Position numbers and translations under genes: made by a program. The notes under the pieces were generated by a model, which saw only the letters and a program-made list of their open reading frames with translations, ran no database searches and was not told the DNA's origin. From NCBI GenBank assembly GCA_900321665.1, contig ONWY01000021.1:1-10592 (forward strand): a stretch of DNA of 10,592 nt, written 5' to 3'. Shown here piece after piece: positions 6,801-10,592 of this stretch (the stretch's first letter is position 1; each line of letters opens with the position of its first letter). The DNA comes from an uncultured Eubacteriales bacterium. GTDB lineage: Bacteria > Bacillota > Clostridia > Oscillospirales > Acutalibacteraceae.

Positions 6801-8352
6801 CAATGTCTTTGAGCACTGCGTCAAGATTTGTCTTGTTACTGAATACAAGCTTGCCGGTTTGCTCGGGAAGATAGCCTGAAGCAAATTTAGCAATCATTTG
6901 CGCAAGCTGGCTCTTGTAAACGGTTTTACAATAGCTCTCGGTGTACTTGGTGCGGTTAAGCACTGTGCCTGTATCACTGTAAGTGTATAAATCGTTTAAA
7001 GCATTCTCGGGAATGTAGTAAGTCATAAATTCATTCAAAGCTTCTACAGCCAAGGTAGCGATATTACCATTGATAATATCTTCCTTTTCCACCTTGATAC
7101 CCGGGAAGAACATGCGGATGATTGCATTGGCAAGCACCATCGCATAGGTCTTGGTGGGGTTGCTTAAAGCTGCTGCTTCTTCATCGGTGAAGGTGCCGCC
7201 GTCATTAAGCTTGATGTCGGCATACTGCGCAGCCTTGGCAATGTTTTGGTTTAAGGTGGTTAAGGAGTTGGTAGAATTATCCTTTTTCCAGCCGGCTGTG
7301 GAGGAAATACCGCCGCCGAGAGAACCGGTAAAGGTCTTAAACTCGGGGATGATGGTTTCAACCACATTGCCCAAGAAGTTATTAATATGGTAAATTAAGT
7401 AGGTGCTGGCTGTGCCTGCAACAAACTTTTTGCCCATACCGTCTGCTTCCCAATCCCAGGAAATCTTGGTGATGTTATCAAGCTTAATGAAGGGATAATC
7501 CTTTTCAAAGGAAGGCATAGCACTCAAAATCATATCCTTAAACTTCCAGGTATCATTTTGAATGTTGGTAATGCCCCACTTGGTCAATACTCTGACCAGC
7601 TTATCGATAGTGGAATACAGGGTATCGCTCGGTTCAAAGGTATAGCCATCAAGCATCTCGATGTTCATACCGTTGAGCAGCTCTGTGATAAGGCCTGCAA
7701 TCTCCGTATCGAGGTTTGCATTTGAATCTTGGAACAGGGTCTTTTTCAGGAAACCGACAATATCGCCGACAATGTCGCCCGCCATATTGTTGATGGTACC
7801 GTTTAACACACCGGCATCAAACTGACCGCTGCCGCTGCCGACACCGTTTCTGATAAGGTCGCAAATATTCTCATTATTATCTGCATACCTAATAAAAGAT
7901 ATCAATGCATTGATAAAATCGCCATCACGCTTCAGAGTGCCGTCGCGAGAGGTGTTTGCCGTAAAGAAATCAAATTTCAAATCGGCAATATCTTTCACAA
8001 CTGTACTCTTAAGAGGGATTTTGTCTAACAACGCCGGCAGACCGGCAAGTGTAGAGTTGAGCGAGTTGATATCTTTTGCATTAATGCTGATTCTGACACC
8101 GGCTGTGACCGGATAAACAAACGGTGCAATATTAGCCTCGGCAAGTGCCTTGTCGACAAAGTCAAGGATAATAGAAGCATATTGCTCATTGGTCAAATCA
8201 TAGCTGTCGGCACGATTCATCTTGCCTGCCAGCGCAGAACCGGTGTAAAGCTTCTTAACATTGGTTGCGCTCGCTGTAAAGCCTACGGCGACTGCCGAAA
8301 GCAACATGACAAGAGCTAACACAAGTGCTAAAACTTTTTTACACTTTTTCAT
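3823..8352 (-). CDS. Large exported protein with FIVAR-like helical modules and a C-terminal dockerin-like module
   Basis: The start is the ATG at 8352, with GGAGG nine bases upstream. A TTG at 8361 abuts the ribosome binding site and is unlikely. The product has 1509 residues. Residues 1-29 form a signal peptide (KKCKK, a hydrophobic core, ASA cleavage site). Residues about 30-730 are helix-prone, with repeated motifs SDTLYSTID (242), SDTVYTAID (542) and SDSLYTAIE (718), suggesting diverged repeats. About 735-980 look beta-rich. About 980-1307 are helical, and two stretches (about 1169-1221 and 1225-1307, the latter with YYTDAAWNTYQKAL) resemble FIVAR modules. About 1335-1425 form a beta domain of the type often found before dockerins. 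The end (about 1426-1509) has one good calcium loop, DLNSDGMVDNTD (1476-1487), followed by LVLLKMW. The first loop is degenerate (SGNVGGSSV at 1426). No catalytic domain, LPXTG signal or SLH repeats were recognised. A surface or scaffold-bound role in adhesion or substrate binding is inference. It has its own promoter and terminator. Confidence 0.85.
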   Translation of the reverse strand: MKKCKKVLALVLALVMLLSAVAVGFTASATNVKKLYTGSALAGKMNRADSYDLTNEQYASIILDFVDKALAEANIAPFVYPVTAGVRISINAKDINSLNSTLAGLPALLDKIPLKSTVVKDIADLKFDFFTANTSRDGTLKRDGDFINALISFIRYADNNENICDLIRNGVGSGSGQFDAGVLNGTINNMAGDIVGDIVGFLKKTLFQDSNANLDTEIAGLITELLNGMNIEMLDGYTFEPSDTLYSTIDKLVRVLTKWGITNIQNDTWKFKDMILSAMPSFEKDYPFIKLDNITKISWDWEADGMGKKFVAGTASTYLIYHINNFLGNVVETIIPEFKTFTGSLGGGISSTAGWKKDNSTNSLTTLNQNIAKAAQYADIKLNDGGTFTDEEAAALSNPTKTYAMVLANAIIRMFFPGIKVEKEDIINGNIATLAVEALNEFMTYYIPENALNDLYTYSDTGTVLNRTKYTESYCKTVYKSQLAQMIAKFASGYLPEQTGKLVFSNKTNLDAVLKDIAKYVLNVVCKAGSENYGAIGTISSSDTVYTAIDRIILSLTTTGAYNEGASSNGARNVTGIIPEGFLPDSIKTSSHTHCTSKDLVDHLFNCVEDLSVGNLLKVLIPNSSNTEMNTALFPNLVSYELIRIINVIFPKTWTSKTSSLNALITNQNLGNILESIMKNLDLNYHVYPGMKLVANLMGLATAQTRGDAKATLSYKFSDSLYTAIEPMIPSSSTTVPGNFNIQITNTSKGINGGYHTGGNYTSSGEVQYTPYKLKVDSITCLTDPSVKVDGVKATTVIDSDDSMQFPISGTTKGTNRLLEFLVIYRMSNELGTNYGPEQQVRLQVYYGNIAKASGTSNSVTVSIPSVIYGTPSMFNKAVSYYKTSDAAATWTGDASDSTFPKALTDAGFEFKASATGTPESTLNTQFNAFSVSVPSSVNIDSYAGSYDLTYNLKTKNTNDENGSYSANTAINVKWVLFDDSGLEGLVSGYAGQALQSGDFSDTALWNAFENELNTAFAMVNNPGAVATNAAALKSAFAAEAEALESAYDALIASSTADYSELLKQRLVEYADGDAENNIRPKFTRWDYATVGYTRYASSLSTVRDYYNKKETSSIKVQEALRYNEEMAKANILFADAQTAVSESGALSNLNTIYNTYSAKRDNDVYTARSYTPTSIEPLMEALDQAKTVIDGTGLDGTSAPKVSDYADARNEILAALNQLIDQPLDVAQLLALVEQYKEQYNDNMYYTDAAWNTYQKALALADKAINDPYEFVPEDYTPADVAAANAQIANEIIPQLQEAVQTLEDNPYVSSLSGIVKGAVAYDFGKKVVAGSAVIDAGSFIIVPYGTNVNALKTSFEFSKNTSRYNKDEEGNWLTYASTTGTPQFKIYDNKGVDKTGSGTTTIKSGFTVEVPINGNTYTYTVVVSGNVGGSSVSKALFNRLDSRGSAYFVSQVLPNVISNVGIDSLSDADILACDLNSDGMVDNTDLVLLKMWQAGTWVPYNTYGVTA

Positions 8353-8427
8353 GTCTTTCAACCTCCATTATGTAGATTAAATAGATTTAGTGGTTTGGGC
8401 ATAATTCACCCATATCTACTTACTATA

Positions 8428-8456
8428 ATATTACTCTATAAATATTTTAAAGTCAA
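8428..8456 (-). promoter_or_regulatory. Sigma-A-type promoter for the large exported protein
   Basis: On the minus strand, TTGACT (8451-8456) is followed by 17 bases and TAATAT (8428-8433). Transcription would start near 8421, leaving a leader of about 70 bases. That is too short for most large riboswitches, and no strong stem is seen in it. Confidence 0.7.
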
Positions 8457-8480
8457 TCATCATTCAATTTTTTGGTGATT

Positions 8481-8502
8481 ATTACAAATTTATTACAGAT
8501 TT
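8481..8502. repeat. Tandem 11-base direct repeat
   Basis: ATTACAAATTT (8481-8491) is followed directly by ATTACAGATTT (8492-8502), with 10 of 11 bases identical. The unit is about one helical turn, as expected for side-by-side binding of a protein on one DNA face. It lies about 25 bases upstream of the -35 box of the minus-strand promoter. Confidence 0.6.
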
Positions 8503-8504
8503 TT

Positions 8505-8516
8505 GGCAAATTTGCC
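8505..8516. repeat. 12-base perfect palindrome, possible operator
   Basis: GGCAAATTTGCC reads the same on both strands, just beside the tandem repeats. It lies about 50 bases upstream of the promoter for the large exported protein. It is followed by no T tract on either strand and is not near a gene end, so an operator is more likely than a terminator. No regulator is identified. Confidence 0.4.
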
Positions 8517-8644
8517 GAAGAATAATCTTGTGCAAAATGCATATTTTTTAGTAAAATAAAGATTAAATATTTGTGACATTTTTTAATTTGATATTCAGTG
8601 AAATAAATAAAACGAAAAAAATGCAACTCTAATGAATGTATGTA

Positions 8645-8673
8645 TTGTCAAAACAATATAATTTTGATAACAT
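8645..8673 (+). promoter_or_regulatory. Probable sigma-A-type promoter for the carrier-protein-like gene
   Basis: TTGTCA (8645-8650), a 17-base spacer and TAACAT (8668-8673) give a moderate match. Two inverted repeats overlap it: TCAAAA (8648-8653) with TTTTGA (8662-8667) inside the spacer, and TAACA (8668-8672) with TGTTA (8680-8684) across the -10 box. A repressor site is possible but not identified. Confidence 0.5.
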
Positions 8674-8721
8674 ATTATGTGTTAAACGGATTGATTCGGA
8701 TGAAAAAAGCGAGGTGAAAAA

Positions 8722-8949
8722 ATGGAATTTAAAGACTTTGTGGCTCTGCTTGGCGAGGAGTTTGAATTTGACACTGCCGGTATCGAGGAAAACACCACCT
8801 TTGCCGACATCGGCTTTGATGAATTTGATATGATAGAGCTTGTGATGAGCATTGAAGATAAATATATGATTGAGGTACCGGATGAAGCGCTGGCACAAAT
8901 CAAAACCATCGGCGATTTTGCCGATTATATCAAAGAAAAAACGGAATAA
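8722..8949 (+). CDS. Acyl-carrier-protein-like protein lacking the phosphopantetheine serine
   Basis: A 75-residue acidic protein with the length and four-helix pattern of an acyl carrier protein. The ATG has GAGGTG five bases upstream (8711-8716). The region IGFDEFDMIELVMSIEDKY (30-48) aligns with the AcpP segment LGADSLDTVELVMALEEEF, and VPDEALAQIKTIGDFADYI (52-70) with the usual C-terminal half. The serine of the DSL motif, which carries 4'-phosphopantetheine, is replaced by Glu34 (codon GAA), and the next Leu by Phe35. The only serine in the protein is Ser43, on helix II, where E. coli has Ala. Standard activation by AcpS is therefore not expected. The rest of the fold looks intact and the ribosome binding site is good, so this does not look like a decayed gene. 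It might act by protein binding alone, or mimic a modified carrier. No fatty acid or polyketide synthesis gene is adjacent; proS follows 81 bases later from its own promoter. Confidence 0.85.
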   Translation: MEFKDFVALLGEEFEFDTAGIEENTTFADIGFDEFDMIELVMSIEDKYMIEVPDEALAQIKTIGDFADYIKEKTE

Positions 8950-8973
8950 TCCCCTGCTGCGGTTAGGTTATTA

Positions 8974-9002
8974 TTGAATTTTTATAAGAATTATATTATA
9001 AT
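8974..9002 (+). promoter_or_regulatory. Strong sigma-A-type promoter for proS
   Basis: TTGAAT (8974-8979), a 17-base spacer and a consensus TATAAT (8997-9002). Transcription would start near 9009, giving a leader of only about 22 bases, which leaves no room for a T-box. An AT-only inverted repeat (8995-9003 with 9011-9019) overlaps the -10 box and leader. No terminator is seen between the carrier-protein-like gene and this promoter, so read-through is also possible. Confidence 0.7.
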
Positions 9003-9030
9003 AGTTACATTATTATAATTGGAGGATAAC

Positions 9031-10470
9031 ATGGCAAAAGAAAAGAAAAATGATTCCATTACCTCTATGGATGAGGATTTTGCTAAATGGTACACAGATG
9101 TTGTAAAAAAAGCCGAATTAATTGATTATTCGGGCGTGAAGGGCTGCATGGTCATTCGCCCTTACGGTTATGCAATTTGGGAAAACATCCAAAAAGACTT
9201 GGACAGGCGCTTTAAAGAGACCGGCCACGAAAATGTCTACATGCCGATGCTCATTCCCGAAAGCCTTTTAAATCGCGAAAAGGACCATGTGGAAGGCTTC
9301 GCCCCCGAGGTAGCATGGGTCACCATCGGCGGTTCGGAAAAGCTGAATGAAAGGCTCGCCATTCGCCCGACTTCCGAGGTGTTATTTTGCGAGCACTATG
9401 CAAAGGTGATTAATTCCTACCGCGATTTGCCGAAGCTGTACAACCAGTGGTGCTCGGTGATGCGCTGGGAGAAAACAACCAGACCCTTCCTGCGCTCTTC
9501 CGAGTTTTTATGGCAAGAGGGTCACACCATGCACGAAACGGCTGAGGATGCGCAGGAAGAAACCATGCGCATGCTAAAGGTATACGAGGATTTCTACAAA
9601 GAAACCCTTGCAATCCCCGCTATTACCGGCAAAAAAACAGAGAAGGAAAAATTTGCCGGCGCTATCTCCACCTACACCATTGAGCCGATGATGCACAACG
9701 GTGTTGCCCTGCAAGGCGGTACCTCTCACTATTTCGGCAACGGCTTTGCAAAAGCGTTCGGCATTCAGTTTACCGACAGAGACAATCAGCTGCAAAATCC
9801 CCACCAAACCTCTTGGGGTGTTTCAACCAGAATGATTGGTGCCATTATTATGGTTCACGGCGATGATAACGGGCTTGTTTTACCGCCTAAAATCGCACCG
9901 ATTCAGGTTGTCATTATCCCCATTGCCGCGCACAAGGGCGGCGTGATAGAAAAAGCGAAGGAGCTTGAAGCAAAGCTCAAAGCCAAAGGCTACCGCGTGA
10001 AGGTGGATGAGAGCGACAATTCGCCCGGTTGGAAATTTGCAGAGTATGAGATGAAGGGCGTTCCCGTTCGCTTGGAAATCGGCCCGAAGGATATAGAAAA
10101 AGAGCAGTGTGTTTTGGTGCGCCGCGATAATCGCGAAAAGGTATTCACTCCCCTTGCCGATTTGGAGCAGAGCGTGGAAAGCACCCTGCAGGCAGTGCAC
10201 GACGGCTTGTATCAAAAAGCCCTCGAAAACCTGAAGGAGAAAACCCACACCGCGCTTACATACGAGGAGTTTTTAAACTACTCAAAAAATGAAGGCGGAT
10301 TTATTAAAGCCATGTGGTGCGGTGACAGCGCTTGTGAAGAAAAGATTAAGGATGAAACAGGCGGTGTGAAATCCCGCTGCATTCCCTTCAAAGAAGAGCA
10401 TTTGGCGGACACCTGCGTTTGCTGCGGCAGACCGGCAAAGCACATGGTCTATTGGGGCAAGCAATATTAA
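9031..10470 (+). CDS. proS: Prolyl-tRNA synthetase, type 3 (archaeal/eukaryotic-like architecture)
   Basis: A cytosolic class II aminoacyl-tRNA synthetase that attaches proline to tRNA-Pro. The start is the ATG at 9031, with GGAGG five bases upstream (9021-9025). A TTG at 9019 in the same frame overlaps that site and is rejected. The 479 residues match the short type 3 form, which lacks the large editing insertion of E. coli-type enzymes. Motifs seen are PTSE at 113-116, motif 2 region RWEKTTRPFLRSSEFLWQEGH (starting at R145), QGGTSHYFG, and motif 3 around SWGVSTR with R267, then GDDNGL. An anticodon-binding domain follows (about 285-400). The C-terminal zinc-type domain has Cys430, Cys435, Cys450, Cys462, Cys464 and Cys465, and ends in Tyr, as is usual for this type. 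All key elements are present. It probably has its own promoter just upstream and a terminator after the stop. Confidence 0.96.
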   Translation: MAKEKKNDSITSMDEDFAKWYTDVVKKAELIDYSGVKGCMVIRPYGYAIWENIQKDLDRRFKETGHENVYMPMLIPESLLNREKDHVEGFAPEVAWVTIGGSEKLNERLAIRPTSEVLFCEHYAKVINSYRDLPKLYNQWCSVMRWEKTTRPFLRSSEFLWQEGHTMHETAEDAQEETMRMLKVYEDFYKETLAIPAITGKKTEKEKFAGAISTYTIEPMMHNGVALQGGTSHYFGNGFAKAFGIQFTDRDNQLQNPHQTSWGVSTRMIGAIIMVHGDDNGLVLPPKIAPIQVVIIPIAAHKGGVIEKAKELEAKLKAKGYRVKVDESDNSPGWKFAEYEMKGVPVRLEIGPKDIEKEQCVLVRRDNREKVFTPLADLEQSVESTLQAVHDGLYQKALENLKEKTHTALTYEEFLNYSKNEGGFIKAMWCGDSACEEKIKDETGGVKSRCIPFKEEHLADTCVCCGRPAKHMVYWGKQY

Positions 10471-10494
10471 TGAATTTAATAATATTAATGTTTA

Positions 10495-10520
10495 AGGGGC
10501 TGTGAAAAAACACAGCCCCT
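10495..10520 (+). other. GC-rich hairpin after proS, without a U tract
   Basis: AGGGGCTGTG (10495-10504) pairs perfectly with CACAGCCCCT (10511-10520) around an A6 loop. After one mismatch, three further A-T pairs are possible. It is followed by AAAAATTTAA on the plus strand and has no clear T tract on the minus strand. It may protect the proS mRNA end or be a decayed terminator; the next hairpin is the better terminator. Confidence 0.6.
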
Positions 10521-10543
10521 AAAAATTTAATAAAGGTAATTTA

Positions 10544-10591
10544 AAAAAGAGGTCTGAAAATAGCCAAAAGGCTATGGAAAGACCTCTTTTT
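10544..10591 (+). terminator. Two-tier rho-independent terminator after proS
   Basis: The outer stem 10544-10555 pairs with 10580-10591 (12 pairs, AGGTCT/AGACCT core). A symmetric 4x4 internal loop (GAAA opposite GGAA) leads to an inner stem ATAGCC (10560-10565) with GGCTAT (10570-10575) and an AAAA loop. The 3' arm ends in TTTTT, forming the U tract. The A-rich 5' arm means it could also end transcription from the other side. The window ends one base later. Confidence 0.85.
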
Positions 10592-10592
10592 A

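Larger units (their letters stand above)
8353..8721. other. AT-rich divergent intergenic region (369 bases)
   Basis: No convincing gene lies here; short frames overlapping it are out-of-frame shadows of the carrier-protein gene. It holds back-to-back promoters for the large exported protein (minus) and the carrier-protein-like gene (plus), the tandem repeats at 8481-8502, and a palindrome at 8505-8516. The central stretch 8520-8640 is very AT-rich and shows nothing else that I recognise. Confidence 0.7.

Noticed and set aside
3823..8352. LPXTG sorting signal, SLH repeats or a glycoside hydrolase domain in the large protein
   Set aside because: The C-terminus is dockerin-like, with no LPXTG or hydrophobic tail, and no catalytic motif could be recognised anywhere.
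8353..8361. Upstream TTG start for the large exported protein
   Set aside because: The TTG directly abuts GGAGG, with no spacing; the ATG at 8352 has nine bases and gives a standard signal peptide.
8636..8833. Short frame overlapping the carrier-protein promoter and gene start
   Set aside because: It runs in a different frame through the promoter and the ACP-like gene, with no ribosome binding site.
9003..9030. T-box or other riboswitch in front of proS
   Set aside because: The predicted leader is about 22 bases, with no specifier stem, T-box sequence or terminator.
1..10592. CRISPR array, tRNA/rRNA genes, insertion sequences
   Set aside because: No regularly spaced repeats, no cloverleaf with CCA-type end, and no transposase or integrase coding sequence was seen on either strand.

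Overview
The window looks like chromosome from a Clostridia-type Firmicute, most likely a gut Oscillospirales/Ruminococcaceae-like organism. This is an inference from gene content: a DUF4364 protein, a very large secreted protein ending in a dockerin-like module, a type 3 prolyl-tRNA synthetase with a C-terminal zinc domain, strong GGAGG-type ribosome binding sites, sigma-A-like promoters with 17-base spacers, and AT-rich intergenic DNA. No phage, transposon or CRISPR features are visible.

Layout: (1) 1-453, plus strand: the 3' part of a DUF4364 gene whose start lies outside the window. (2) 457-556: a two-tier inverted repeat, probably a bidirectional terminator between convergent genes. (3) 546-3580, minus strand: a nagA-asnB pair (GlcNAc-6-phosphate deacetylase, then glutamine-dependent asparagine synthetase) with a clear promoter in front of nagA. 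Between the two genes lies a hairpin whose 3' arm is the asnB ribosome binding site, followed by six Us and the ATG. (4) 3761-8352, minus strand: one exported 1509-residue protein with its own promoter and terminator. (5) 8353-8721: an AT-rich divergent regulatory region. (6) 8722-10591, plus strand: a 75-residue acyl-carrier-protein-like gene, then proS with its own near-consensus promoter, then two hairpins, the last a terminator.

The genes do not form one pathway. nagA and asnB both touch amino-nitrogen metabolism: amino sugar recycling and Gln-dependent amidation. The large protein is exported and was probably meant for docking on a scaffold or the cell surface, although one of its two calcium loops is degenerate. 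proS is a housekeeping gene.

The most unusual point is the carrier-protein-like gene: Glu replaces the serine that carries phosphopantetheine, so it cannot be a normal acyl carrier protein. The second is the possible attenuator or translation switch between nagA and asnB.
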